Shown here in pieces: positions 38,437 through 46,536 of a DNA stretch of 48,560 bases. Position 1 is the stretch's first letter. The number at the start of each line of letters is the position of its first letter. The notes under the pieces are model-generated. The model saw nothing but the letters and a program-made list of their open reading frames with translations. It was not told the DNA's origin and searched no databases. The DNA lies in NCBI GenBank assembly GCA_002733575.1, contig NVWB01000157.1, forward strand, positions 1 through 48,560. Reading direction: 5' to 3'. Origin of the DNA: Blastopirellula sp. GTDB lineage: Bacteria; Planctomycetota; Planctomycetia; Pirellulales; Pirellulaceae. The position numbers and the translations under genes were made by a program.

Positions 38437-39930
38437 CTATCGATTCAACAATCCAGTGAATCGGCCATAAGCATCGTCCCACGCAGTTGGATTGATGGGC
38501 GTATATTCTTCTACTTCAAAACTGCGTCGAATCACTTCTCTGGCTTCCGTGATACTTGCAACATCACCGCAAGCTACGGCCTGCATCATCAAGTTACCGA
38601 TGGCCGTCGCTTCGACTGGGCCGGCCACTACTTGCCGGTTACAGGCGTCTGCCGCCATTTGACAAAGCAATTTGTTTTGAGTTCCGCCACCGACAATATG
38701 AATCGTTTCGATCCGATTGCCGACCAGTTCTTCCAACCAAGAGTGAACCATCCGGTATCGCATGCCTAAACTTTCTAAGGCACAGCGTACAATTTCACCT
38801 TCGGTTTGCGGTACTTTTTGCCCGGTATCACTACAGAATTTCTGAATTGCTTCCGGCATGTTTTGCGGAGCGGTAAACGAGGCATGATCAGGATCGATTA
38901 ACGAAACCAAAGGCAATGTTTCTTGAGACATCCGCACCAGTTCAGACCAACTATACTCGTGACCGGCCTCTTTCCAAATCCGACGGCACTCTTGCACTAA
39001 CCACAAACCGGCAATGTTTTTGAGCAAGCGAGTCGTTCCGCCCACTCCGCCTTCGTTGGTAAAGTTTAACTCCGCAGATCTTTCAGTGATCACAGGGTGC
39101 GGTACTTCCACGCCCATTAACGACCACGTTCCGCTACTGATATAACACCAGTCAGGCTGCTGTCCAGGTTCACCAGCAGCCGGAACGGCTGCCACTGCAC
39201 TCGCCGTATCATGGGTACCAGGCAATATAACCTCGGCACTAGTTAAGCCAGTTGTAGCTGCAACATCGGGTCGAAGTTTACCTAAGTTTGTGCCAGTCGG
39301 AAGAATGTCTTTGAAGATGTGAGATGGCAAACCAAAGCTATCGATCAATTTTTCTGACCACGATTTTGTAACTGGGTTGAACAATTGCGAAGTGGTGGCG
39401 TTGGTTACTTCCACTCCTTTTTTGCCCGTTAATAACCAATGAAAAACATCTGGCACCATCAAAAAGTCTTGAGCTGCATCCAACACAGAACAGCCCGACA
39501 ACTTCATAGAATACAATTGATACAGCGAGTTGAATTCCATGAACTGCAAACCTGACTCCAAGTAGATCTCATCTCTGGGAACCACTTCAAAGGCTTTATC
39601 AAAAATGCCGGCGGTTCGTTTATCTCGATAATGATACGGGTTTCCTAACAGTTCATCATTTTTTCCGAGCAGAGCGAAATCAACACCCCAGGTATCAACG
39701 CCAATGCTGGTAATGTTGTCGCCGTACTTTGCATGAGCCGCTTGTAAGCCATCTTGCACATGTCGCCACTGTAACAACACATCCCAGTACATATTTCCAG
39801 CTGCGATGCTTGCCCCGTTTTCAAATCGGTGCATTTCTTCCAGCCGCAATATTTCTCCGTCAAACAATCCAGCTAAAACGCGACCGCTTGATGCGCCCAT
39901 ATCGACCGCGAGATATTTCTTTTCAGACAT
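38437..39930 (-). CDS. rhaB: Rhamnulokinase (FGGY family)
   Basis: Phosphorylates L-rhamnulose using ATP, the second step of L-rhamnose catabolism. The length (497 residues) and motifs match RhaB: LAVDMGASSGRVLAG at the start, GVDTWGVDFALL, YHYRDKRTAG, PGTHDTASAVAAVP (adenosine/phosphate site) and the FGGY-type IHIVGGGTQNKLLCQMAADA followed by EATAIGNLMMQA. AAGGTG precedes the ATG. No rhamnose isomerase, aldolase or transporter lies in this window, so it is an isolated pathway gene here. Confidence in the family is high; specificity for rhamnulose rather than another ketose is likely from the overall motif pattern. Confidence 0.93.
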   Translation of the reverse strand: MSEKKYLAVDMGASSGRVLAGLFDGEILRLEEMHRFENGASIAAGNMYWDVLLQWRHVQDGLQAAHAKYGDNITSIGVDTWGVDFALLGKNDELLGNPYHYRDKRTAGIFDKAFEVVPRDEIYLESGLQFMEFNSLYQLYSMKLSGCSVLDAAQDFLMVPDVFHWLLTGKKGVEVTNATTSQLFNPVTKSWSEKLIDSFGLPSHIFKDILPTGTNLGKLRPDVAATTGLTSAEVILPGTHDTASAVAAVPAAGEPGQQPDWCYISSGTWSLMGVEVPHPVITERSAELNFTNEGGVGGTTRLLKNIAGLWLVQECRRIWKEAGHEYSWSELVRMSQETLPLVSLIDPDHASFTAPQNMPEAIQKFCSDTGQKVPQTEGEIVRCALESLGMRYRMVHSWLEELVGNRIETIHIVGGGTQNKLLCQMAADACNRQVVAGPVEATAIGNLMMQAVACGDVASITEAREVIRRSFEVEEYTPINPTAWDDAYGRFTGLLNR

Positions 39931-40196
39931 ACAACACCTTAGTAACTACATCAATGAAGATCGTTTGAGTAATAGATAACTTTGAACAAATACGTTTGTT
40001 GGGATGTGCAGTTTAGTAGGTTATTCCCAACCAGACAACAACTTACCGTAGGGATCGATAAATCTTTGCATCAGCTTGCGTAGAATGATCAATTTATCAC
40101 CGATTAAGCCGAGAAAAGTCGAATCGCGGTCTCTCTGCTGATTTCCTGTCGAGACTGAAGATTTTTCTTTCTGTAACCGATCAACTCTTGTGGAAT
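39931..40196. other. Intergenic region between rhaB and the APS reductase gene
   Basis: About 265 bp between divergent genes. It contains no supported gene. Its right-hand end leads into the palindrome and promoter at 40197-40236. Confidence 0.3.
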
Positions 40197-40236
40197 CTTA
40201 CCTAATGTTGACTAAGTTGGTAAGGATAGTTAAGAT
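40197..40236 (+). promoter_or_regulatory. Promoter and overlapping palindrome upstream of the APS reductase gene
   Basis: TTGACT (40208-40213), a 17-bp spacer and TAAGAT (40231-40236) form a plausible sigma70-type promoter about 45 bp before the start codon. The -35 box is inside an imperfect palindrome, CTTACC-TAA and TAAGTTGGTAAG (40197-40224), a good position for a repressor. The neighbouring Rrf2 regulator is the obvious candidate, by inference. Confidence 0.5.
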
Positions 40237-40280
40237 TAAACACAAAGGCAGCAGTATTACGCTGTTGAAACAGACCCAGC

Positions 40281-41102
40281 ATGACCCTATTATTGACGCA
40301 AATGACTGACTCAAAAGAACTTACAGAAATACCCGTTCCGCACACTCCCGCCAATTTGGCGCCGGAAGATGCTTCACCCACTGGCCAATTAGAGCCGACT
40401 GAAGCGTTGATGGAAGAACTTCGGGCCAAAAGTGAAGAGCTAGAAACTGCCACTCCGCAAGAGATCATCGCCTGGGCCGCCCAGAGGTTTGGCACCAAAT
40501 TAACCATGGGCACCGCCTTTGGACCTGAAGGTTGCACCATTCTGCACATGCTTTCAGAAATTGCCCCAGAAACACCTGTTTTCAACCTCGATACCGGCTA
40601 CCAATTCAAGGAAACGCTTGAATTACGAGATCGAATTGCAGAAAAAACAGGCATCGAAGTCGCCCTTCTCAAACCTGAAACCACGGTCGAAGAGTACGAA
40701 AAACTTCACAACGGGCCACTCTACATCACCAATCCAACCCAGTGCTGTGCTGATCGCAAACTGTCGGTTCTCAAAAAAGCAGCCGTAGGTATGCACGCTT
40801 GGATCAGCGCGATTCGCAGAGATCAAAGCCCCGACAGAGCCCGGGCCCCAATCGTTGGCTGGGACAAAAAATTCAACCTCGTCAAAATCAATCCGTTAGC
40901 GAATGTCGACAAGTCTTGGGTCTGGGGAATGATCACCAAGCACGACATTCCTTACAACCCACTGCACGACCAAGGCTACACATCGATCGGCTGCTGGCCC
41001 TGCACGCGAGCAGTCATGGCCGGCGAAGATGAACGGGCCGGTCGCTGGAGCGGAACCGAAAAAACCGAATGTGGTTTACACACATTAGATGAAGACGATT
41101 AA
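40281..41102 (+). CDS. cysH: Adenylyl-sulfate (APS) reductase, CysH family
   Basis: Reduces APS to sulfite in assimilatory sulfate reduction. The N-terminal region TMGTAFGPEGCTILHML is the PP-loop-like nucleotide site. The double cysteine QCCADRK (Cys155-Cys156) with Cys238-x-x-Cys241 in GCWPCTRAV matches the four [4Fe-4S] ligands that separate APS reductases from PAPS-specific CysH, and ECGLH (Cys264) is the catalytic C-terminal motif. Two starts are possible, 40281 and 40302; neither has a good ribosome binding site. A palindromic repeat doublet starts 3 bp after the stop codon, and an Rrf2 regulator follows. Sulfate assimilation also feeds APS/PAPS chemistry needed by the sulfotransferases in this window, a link by pathway only. 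Confidence 0.93.
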   Translation: MTLLLTQMTDSKELTEIPVPHTPANLAPEDASPTGQLEPTEALMEELRAKSEELETATPQEIIAWAAQRFGTKLTMGTAFGPEGCTILHMLSEIAPETPVFNLDTGYQFKETLELRDRIAEKTGIEVALLKPETTVEEYEKLHNGPLYITNPTQCCADRKLSVLKKAAVGMHAWISAIRRDQSPDRARAPIVGWDKKFNLVKINPLANVDKSWVWGMITKHDIPYNPLHDQGYTSIGCWPCTRAVMAGEDERAGRWSGTEKTECGLHTLDEDD

Positions 41103-41104
41103 TT

Positions 41105-41190
41105 CGTAGGTCAGGCTGTGCCTGACGTGGAATTTATTCAGAGATCAACAAGGATTATTATCGGTGGTCGTCAGGCACAGCCTGACCTAC
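41105..41190. repeat. Inverted pair of palindromic repeats, family B
   Basis: TAGGTCAGGCTGTGCCTGAC (hairpin GTCAGGC-TGT-GCCTGAC) at 41105-41127 faces its inverted copy at 41169-41190, separated by about 40 bp. A third copy, identical over 23 bp to the left arm, lies at 48296-48318. The right arm overlaps the extended N-terminal frame of the Rrf2 gene, a reason to start that gene later. Confidence 0.85.
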
Positions 41191-41223
41191 AAAAACGACA
41201 ATCAAGAAGGACCAACCTCCAAA

Positions 41224-41652
41224 GTGAATGTCTCGGCAAAAGTCGAATATGCGTGCGTAGCAATGATTGAACTTGCTGCCCGCTATGAATCTGAAAACAC
41301 GGTCTGTTTGCGCGATATCGCGGAGAGCCATGGCATTCCTTCGCAGTTCCTGGTGCAAATCATGCTGCAACTCAAAGCGGCCAATCTGGTCAGCAGCACA
41401 CGCGGAGCATCAGGCGGGTATCGTTTACAGATGGACCCTAGAGATATCACACTGGGCCAAGTGATGGAAGTCATCGAAGGCAACAATCGCACCGTGCGTA
41501 GCAACATCCAAAAACCAACGCCGGTAAGCCAAGCTTTGTGCAACCTCTGGAATGAAATTGCCGCAGACCAACAAAAAAAACTAACCCAAGCCACCCTCCA
41601 CCAACTGGCCCAACAAGCAGTACAGTCGGTTGAAGATATGTATTATATCTAG
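41224..41652 (+). CDS. Rrf2-family transcriptional regulator
   Basis: A 142-residue winged-helix regulator. The sequence SAKVEYACVAMIELA, the recognition region LRDIAESHGIPSQFLVQIML, and the wing STRGASGGYRLQMDP are typical of Rrf2 proteins. The three cysteines that bind the Fe-S cluster in IscR are missing (only one Cys in the C-terminal part), so it is more like CymR, which senses cysteine metabolism through a partner enzyme. I chose the GTG at 41224 because the longer frame from 41164 would translate the right arm of a palindromic repeat. AAGGA lies 12 bases upstream. Its place directly after the APS reductase gene suggests it controls sulfur assimilation; this is inference. Confidence 0.88.
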   Translation: MNVSAKVEYACVAMIELAARYESENTVCLRDIAESHGIPSQFLVQIMLQLKAANLVSSTRGASGGYRLQMDPRDITLGQVMEVIEGNNRTVRSNIQKPTPVSQALCNLWNEIAADQQKKLTQATLHQLAQQAVQSVEDMYYI

Positions 41653-41783
41653 TTAGACTCTAGCAGTTGCCCCTCTGCATGGCATGCCTTACAATACTCT
41701 CATGGGTTAAATGCAATCCTGTCACGAGTATTATCTTATTGGCCTAATCATCCTTCTTTATCCGTATAAAATTGGAGTTTCGT

Positions 41784-42515
41784 GTGACCCAAGAAAAATT
41801 AGATGCGTTGCTAAAGCCTCTCATTAAAAACGCCATCAAGATGACCCCACATGCCGATGAGAATGCAGAAAGTGCAAGTTGTGAAAGTAAATTTGGCGGT
41901 CTGCCTTATGCAGAAGAAAATGATTCTTGGCCATGTTGTCCAAGATGTAAAAACGACCTTACATTTATTGTCCAACTTAAGAGTAAAGCGGAAGATACAC
42001 TTTTTGTATTTTACTACTGTGTAGAGTGTTTTCCATGGGGATTAGGCGATGAGGAGAAGGGGCTATGGGTAGCCAAGTTCTACACCTCAACTACCATGGA
42101 TCGATATGCTTTAATTCAGCCTAGCTCAGAGCTAGAGTACCCAGTCATCCCGTGTCGCATTACAGAGTCGGATACTACCGTTCTTCCCGATTGGGATGGA
42201 GTTGATTCTTTATCAGGCAAGGTCACCGATTTATGTAGTGAGATAAACGAGGAATCTCCGTGGGAAGCTTTCAATGAAGCAATCGAACGAAGTGGCACCC
42301 TAGAAACCTTCGCGTCTCTGCTAGGTGGTTACCCACGCCATGTACAAAGTGAAATAAGTTGTCAATGTACGAAGTGTAATTCTGAGATGGAATTTTTTGC
42401 TCAAATAGATTCCGAAGAAGAAGCTGGGATAATGTGGGGAGACGTTGGGCTAGTCTATTTCTTCCGCTGCTCCGAACATAAAGATGAAGTGCGTATGGAA
42501 TTACAATGCCATTAA
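41784..42515 (+). CDS. DUF1963 (YwqG-like) family protein
   Basis: A 243-residue cytoplasmic protein. Landmarks of the DUF1963 family are visible: SKFGGLPYAEENDSWPCCPR, LTFIVQL, LLGGYPRHVQ, FAQIDSEEEAGIMWGDVG and VYFFRC. Four CxxC-type cysteine pairs (CCPRC, CVEC, CQCTKC, plus the late Cys) suggest one or two bound zinc ions. The biochemical function of the family is not known; members often act with toxin- or stress-related neighbours. A GTG at 41784 with GGAG six bases upstream is preferred over a TTG at 41772. It is followed by a palindromic repeat that may end transcription. Confidence 0.8.
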   Translation: MTQEKLDALLKPLIKNAIKMTPHADENAESASCESKFGGLPYAEENDSWPCCPRCKNDLTFIVQLKSKAEDTLFVFYYCVECFPWGLGDEEKGLWVAKFYTSTTMDRYALIQPSSELEYPVIPCRITESDTTVLPDWDGVDSLSGKVTDLCSEINEESPWEAFNEAIERSGTLETFASLLGGYPRHVQSEISCQCTKCNSEMEFFAQIDSEEEAGIMWGDVGLVYFFRCSEHKDEVRMELQCH

Positions 42516-42567
42516 CACAGAGGGACACTTCCGCTTGAAAAAAAACACCGCCGAGCAAGATGAGTGT

Positions 42568-42595
42568 CATGCCCTCGCGTTTTCGCGTGGGCATG
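42568..42595 (+). repeat. Palindromic repeat, family D (left copy)
   Basis: CATGCCCTCGCG, TTTT and CGCGTGGGCATG form an imperfect 12-bp hairpin (one mismatch), followed by TTTTT. It can serve as a terminator for the DUF1963 gene. A 27/28-identical inverted copy lies at 43440-43467. Confidence 0.75.
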
Positions 42596-42705
42596 TTTTT
42601 GAACTGTTCAATAGTTTTGAATGAATTGGGTCGTCATTTTATTAATTGAAGCAAAACAAATCAACTTGTGTTAAAATCGATGAAACTCATCAATCAACCG
42701 TAGCA

Positions 42706-42773
42706 CACACTGGCAAAATGCCAGTGGCACACCAGAAGGCTTTTTGGTGTATTTGAAGTTCACCAGTGTCACC
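42706..42773. repeat. Palindromic repeat, family A (degenerate doublet)
   Basis: CACTGGCAAAATGCCAGTG (hairpin with 7-bp stem) followed by GCACACC resembles the right arm of the element at 20024-20206, and ACCAGTGTCACCC at 42762-42774 resembles a decayed partner arm. The element directly abuts the gene remnant at 42778. Confidence 0.6.
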
Positions 42774-42777
42774 CGGC

Positions 42778-42906
42778 GTGAGTACCATTGCCCCAATCGT
42801 GATCGATGGGCAGGTTGGATTTGTCATTCAACTGAACAAACCTGATGGGAAGCTGTTGCCCGGGATGAAGGCGACCGTTTCCCTTACGATGCCCGATACT
42901 GACTAG
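42778..42906 (+). pseudogene. C-terminal fragment of a HlyD-type membrane fusion protein
   Basis: A 42-codon open stretch from a GTG to a TAG. The peptide contains VSTIAPIVIDGQVGFVIQL then KPDGKLLPGMKATVSLTM, which matches the closing beta-barrel region of HlyD/RND-type periplasmic adaptors, where 'LxPGMxAxVxI' is a well-known end motif. The rest of such a gene (about 300 codons) is absent; upstream sequence becomes a palindromic repeat and then non-coding. I therefore read it as a remnant of a deleted efflux or secretion gene. It could be translated as a tiny peptide, which is unlikely. Confidence 0.5.
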
Positions 42907-42942
42907 GCAGTCGGGACACCAGCCGCCGAAAGGTCTATCACC

Positions 42943-43317
42943 TTGTCAACGAACCATCCGAAGCGAATTCAATACGGCTTGCGTCTCCTGTTTGGAACAG
43001 TACTGCTGTTGGGGGTAGGGTTTGCCTGGATCGGCGCACAGCTTCGTTGGATGCAGCAACGGAACGAAGCGCTGCAATGGATCCAGCCGATGCATGCACG
43101 CCAAATTGCAGCATCCAGCGGACTGCCAGTGCCACCAGTAAAGGGATTCTACGTCCAGCGCTCCGGCAGTACCGCACCATGGAGCCTTGCCATTTTTGGA
43201 GAAATCGGCGTCGACACAATTGAACTGGATTCTCGTTACAGCCAATCGGAAGACCACTACACCATCGACCGACTGCGGTCACTATTCCCCGAGGCCGAAG
43301 TCGTCGAAGCGAGGTAG
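42943..43317 (+). CDS. Membrane-anchored planctomycete hypothetical protein (124 aa)
   Basis: The N-terminus RIQYGLRLLFGTVLLLGVGF, then AWIGAQLRWMQQRNEALQWIQ, resembles a common planctomycete plan: a basic start, one transmembrane helix, and a short amphipathic helix with Gln/Arg. In longer relatives this head is followed by a leucine-rich repeat region. Here the protein ends soon after IDRLRSLFPEAEVVEAR, which looks like a single repeat-like segment, so it may be a shortened form. The start is a TTG with AAAGG upstream. It lies inside the ~900-bp segment bounded by family D repeats and 36 bp after the membrane-fusion remnant. Function unknown. Confidence 0.6.
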   Translation: MSTNHPKRIQYGLRLLFGTVLLLGVGFAWIGAQLRWMQQRNEALQWIQPMHARQIAASSGLPVPPVKGFYVQRSGSTAPWSLAIFGEIGVDTIELDSRYSQSEDHYTIDRLRSLFPEAEVVEAR

Positions 43318-43439
43318 TGAAGTAGGGTGGATGAAATCTTTATTTTCATCCACCTTTAAACAGCTTTCTATCGGAATTGGTTATCACTTCACCAGCATTT
43401 AAGAATCGATCTTGACGTGTGATGGAGAATAATTCAAAG

Positions 43440-43467
43440 CATGCCCACGCGAAAGCGCGAGGGCATG
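43440..43467 (-). repeat. Palindromic repeat, family D (right copy)
   Basis: CATGCCCACGCG, AAAG and CGCGAGGGCATG. Reverse-complemented it matches the copy at 42568-42595 in 27 of 28 bases. It lies between the convergent genes ending at 43317 and 43491, where it can act as a shared transcription end. Confidence 0.75.
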
Positions 43468-43490
43468 GCACCAAGACGGTAATCAACCTA

Positions 43491-45230
43491 TTAGTCCCAC
43501 CACCAGTTGTTGTGATTTCGCTTATCGCTAGGGCGGCTTGCGGTGTGATCGGCTTTCAACAAACCGTAATTATCAAGTTGAATTGATTTAGCGGAGAAGA
43601 ATTCTTTTGTGTTGACGCTCACTCCGCCACTTACGCCTGCGATAATATGTTTTCCGTTGATGATACGATGATTCATGATCGTTTCGACCTCGCCCGGTAT
43701 ACGACTTTTGGTTACTTGGTAGCCATTGGGATCGCCAAAGTAGAGCATGTTCCAATCGATTTGATCGGCTAATCCTTCGCGGTCGATAATGGCAGCGGTT
43801 AACGCTAAGTCAAAGATATTTTGCAGTTCATTATAGACCGGATATTTGACCGCCAATGCGTTAAAGTGCTTGGTGAAGTTTCTTGCAAACGCCGCATTTA
43901 ACGATTTGCTTTTCCCTGTGTGAATCCGGTTCCCTTGTTGATCAATAATTTCGCTTTCACTCATCACCTGAACGCCTTGTCCGCGAAGCTCAAAGGCAGA
44001 CCGCTGTTTGGTGGTTTGGACTGATTGGTAATTCAAGGTGAACCACCATCGTAAAACATCCATCGGTGGAGCTTGGCCATCAGCAGAGAGTGTGACAGTC
44101 TCTAAGTAGCTTGGCACACCGAATGTTCCGTCTTCGATGTCCATGCCGATTTGCTTCATGTGGTAATCGGCTTCCACTAAAATTCTGGCAGCTCTTGTTG
44201 CAGGATCAATTCCATAGACTTCAATTTTTTGTTTGCCAAGACTGTCTCTTAAACCGGCCAGCCACTTGGGCCGCTGCCGAGGGTGAATCGATTTGCCTGC
44301 GGTTTGATTCAAATAGGCTTGGGTCGCCGCCAAGTTTTGTTTATACGGGGTGATCGAGCAACCGAATCTACCTTTCTGATTCTTCATGTTGCGAAGAATG
44401 ACCACTAAATCATCGAGTTGAAGAATCGGGCGACCATTATCAGCACTGACAGTTCGCCCTTCCACGTTTTGATTCCAAGCTCCAGCAGGACCAGCCAGTA
44501 CAATTTCTTGCGTGTCGGGATAAATGAATACATAGCGAATGCGTTGAAGGCCAGCCATATTAAGCATCTCTGAACTCGGGTCTTTTCCTAAAGCAGCACG
44601 TAGTTGCACTGCTTTTTCAAGTCGGTTCAACGAAACTTTGCGCAACGGCGAGCTTTTAGCTACGGCCCGATTACCGGAATCAATATTCGAGCCTTGGTGA
44701 ATCGAAGTTAGTAATCCATTATTGGCGAGTCGTGTTACTCGCTGGAGCGTGCCTTGCGAGTCAACAAACACGCCTGTCTCAAACGATTTAATTGCCCCTG
44801 GGCCGCCTAATTCTTCCCAGCTTTCGGGATCAATGGTTGAGCTAATCAGTTCAATCAGCGCATCAAAGTCTGGTTGTACTGTGCCACCCCGAGCATGAGT
44901 CGGAGCACTCGGATTGGAAATCTCTAACAGGGTATCAGTTCGATACCGGTCATCTTCAATTTCAGATGCGCTATGGATGGCGGCTCTACCGATGCCAGCT
45001 TGAGCTTGGGCTGTCGCAATTTGCCCCAGCATTTGATCTCTTAATTGAGGATCAGAGACTCGATGAACCATGCCCAACGCGGCTTGGAATTCACCTGAGT
45101 TGACATAGTTTTTAACAGTCGCCAACGAGGGAACTTCTGCTTGCTGGGCAGACAAATCAGAGACGACAAAAAAAGCGCATGCCACAAGGGAAAAACTTAT
45201 GACGGGTTTGGACAAAATTCGCAGACCCAT
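43491..45230 (-). CDS. DUF1598-type exported planctomycete protein
   Basis: A 579-residue exported protein with a signal peptide (VISFSLVACAFFVVSDLSAQ). After it comes a helical segment with short repeats (TVKNYVNSGEFQAALGMVHR and QLRDQMLGQIATAQAQAGI) resembling a tetratricopeptide-like hairpin pair. The body has QPDFDALIELISSTIDPESW then EELGGPGAIKSFETGVFVD, and later YVFIYPDTQEIVLAGPAGAW, LDDLVVILRNM and VEADYHMKQIGMDIEDG, which I associate with the DUF1598 family known mainly from planctomycetes. No catalytic motif is recognised. It is monocistronic and converges with the 42943 gene. Function unknown; periplasmic or surface location is likely. Confidence 0.75.
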   Translation of the reverse strand: MGLRILSKPVISFSLVACAFFVVSDLSAQQAEVPSLATVKNYVNSGEFQAALGMVHRVSDPQLRDQMLGQIATAQAQAGIGRAAIHSASEIEDDRYRTDTLLEISNPSAPTHARGGTVQPDFDALIELISSTIDPESWEELGGPGAIKSFETGVFVDSQGTLQRVTRLANNGLLTSIHQGSNIDSGNRAVAKSSPLRKVSLNRLEKAVQLRAALGKDPSSEMLNMAGLQRIRYVFIYPDTQEIVLAGPAGAWNQNVEGRTVSADNGRPILQLDDLVVILRNMKNQKGRFGCSITPYKQNLAATQAYLNQTAGKSIHPRQRPKWLAGLRDSLGKQKIEVYGIDPATRAARILVEADYHMKQIGMDIEDGTFGVPSYLETVTLSADGQAPPMDVLRWWFTLNYQSVQTTKQRSAFELRGQGVQVMSESEIIDQQGNRIHTGKSKSLNAAFARNFTKHFNALAVKYPVYNELQNIFDLALTAAIIDREGLADQIDWNMLYFGDPNGYQVTKSRIPGEVETIMNHRIINGKHIIAGVSGGVSVNTKEFFSAKSIQLDNYGLLKADHTASRPSDKRNHNNWWWD

Positions 45231-45392
45231 AACACTGGCCCTTTGAGGGTGAAAGTAACGTAAAGCAAGAACTTGCTATTATTGTCAGGTATTCTGACAT
45301 TGCGTCAAGCAATTGGCCATTTTTCAGTGAGAATCTAGCAGAAAAGAAAAATGGGTGATTTGAAGCAGATTGGATGTACGTCACAAGAAATG

Positions 45393-45426
45393 AAAAAAGC
45401 CGATCACATACGATGGTGATCGGCTT
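45393..45426 (-). terminator. Intrinsic terminator of the cysteine-rich protein gene
   Basis: AAGCCGATCAC and GTGATCGGCTT make a perfect 11-bp stem with an 8-base loop, about 40 bp after the stop codon of the minus-strand gene at 45469. In that direction it is followed by a T-run. Confidence 0.9.
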
Positions 45427-45468
45427 AGAATTTTGTCTACCACGGACGGTTATATAACCGCTGCGGAA

Positions 45469-46023
45469 TTAACCGCATGCAGGTGCACAGCAGCTTGGCT
45501 CAGGAGCTGAGCAAGCTGGTTCTGGAGCACAGCAAGCTGGCTCTGGTGTGCAGCATTTTGGCTTGCAGCAACGTGCTTTCAATCTTGAAAACAGGCTGGA
45601 GCAGCAACTGCGAACTTTTTTGCAGCAAGATTTTGGTGCACAGCAGCTAGGCTCAGGAGCACAGCAGGCTGGTTCTGGAGCGGCACAGGCTGGTTCAGGG
45701 GCAGCACAGGCTGGTTCAGGAGCACAGCAGCTAGGTTCTGGTGAGCAGCAACGTGAGCGACAAGCAGCAAGCTTGGCTTTAAGCTTGCTGAACAAGCTGC
45801 AACAACGTGGTTTGCAGCACGACTTTGGGGCACAGCAGGCAGGCTCAGGGGCACAACAGCTAGGCTCTGGGGCACAACAAGCAGGTTCAGGTGCGGCACA
45901 TGATGGCTCAGCACCACAACAACCTTTGTTGAAGCTGAACAATGCAGCTTCTGCGTTGGAAGCGGCTACAGCGTAAAGTAGACCGACAATCAACAAAGCG
46001 GGAAGAAAAATACGGGTTTTCAT
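45469..46023 (-). CDS. Secreted cysteine-rich repeat protein
   Basis: A 184-residue exported protein with a signal peptide ([20 protein letters not shown]). The mature part is built from short repeats of the form A-P-E-P-(A/S)-C-(C/A), about 18 units in three blocks, separated by basic segments [20 protein letters not shown] and [20 protein letters not shown] count about 38 cysteines, nearly a quarter of the mature protein. This suggests a disulfide-crosslinked structural protein of the cell wall or surface, or a metal-binding protein; neither is proved. GGAG precedes the ATG, and the leader contains a 12-bp palindrome. It is monocistronic with a strong terminator. The antisense frame over the same bases is an artefact of the repeat. 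Confidence 0.85.
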   Translation of the reverse strand: MKTRIFLPALLIVGLLYAVAASNAEAALFSFNKGCCGAEPSCAAPEPACCAPEPSCCAPEPACCAPKSCCKPRCCSLFSKLKAKLAACRSRCCSPEPSCCAPEPACAAPEPACAAPEPACCAPEPSCCAPKSCCKKVRSCCSSLFSRLKARCCKPKCCTPEPACCAPEPACSAPEPSCCAPACG

Positions 46024-46043
46024 CGAGAGGACTCCAATAAGTG

Positions 46044-46135
46044 TGTCTTAAGACAATCGTTAATAAATGGTGAACAATCAACAGCATTTCAAGCAGTCTT
46101 AATCTAAGCCAATACTTGTTAGCTGATTGTTCACC
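46044..46135 (-). promoter_or_regulatory. Palindrome and inverted repeat upstream of the cysteine-rich gene
   Basis: TGTCTTAAGACA (46044-46055) is a perfect 12-bp palindrome 20 bp before the start codon. Farther upstream GGTGAACAATCA (46069-46080) and TGATTGTTCACC (46124-46135) are perfect 12-bp inverted repeats 43 bp apart. Both fit operator sites for dimeric regulators; no regulator is identified. Confidence 0.5.
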
Positions 46136-46536
46136 TCCATCAATCAGCATTTGCTATCACTTGCTATCGTCAACCTTAAAGCCCGTTGTTTAGCCAACTG
46201 ATGTATTTTATTTATTCAACGCACCTGACCCTGTTAGGTTATGCCGTCTGATCCGGTAATATCAGCTATTTACACCATTCTGTGGTATACGCAAGGTTTA
46301 TTAAACCAAATAACTCGGTCTAAGCAGCATCTTCTACCACCAAATCAGGTCTTATTCGTTGGTACCAGATGGTAGAGATAGGTCTGTATTCATTGAGATT
46401 TCCCGCATTGTTCCAGAAATGTACGCCATACTCTTCATTGCAATCTAGGCTTTAAATAGAGTTACGATGCGTTGATAGCAATGCTCTCGATGTTTCGTAA
46501 CACCACTATGCTGTTGAGCTTAACTAAAGGGAAACC
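46136..46536. other. Intergenic region between the cysteine-rich and Hpt genes
   Basis: About 400 bp of AT-rich sequence between divergent genes. It should contain the promoter of the Hpt gene. I see no gene, no palindromic repeat of the families found elsewhere, and no clear RNA element. Confidence 0.4.

Noticed and set aside
42938..43282. Overlapping minus-strand open frames opposite the 42943 gene
   Set aside because: Arg/Cys-rich antisense translations without signal or membrane logic; the plus frame has a sensible membrane helix and ribosome binding site.
45480..45960. CRISPR-like spaced repeats in the cysteine-rich gene
   Set aside because: The repeats are coding, of variable length, without spacers and with a codon period; no cas genes are present.
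45548..45976. Open frame of 142 codons on the plus strand rich in [11 protein letters not shown]
   Set aside because: It is the antisense shadow of the cysteine-rich repeat gene; the minus frame has a signal peptide, ribosome binding site and terminator, the plus frame has none.
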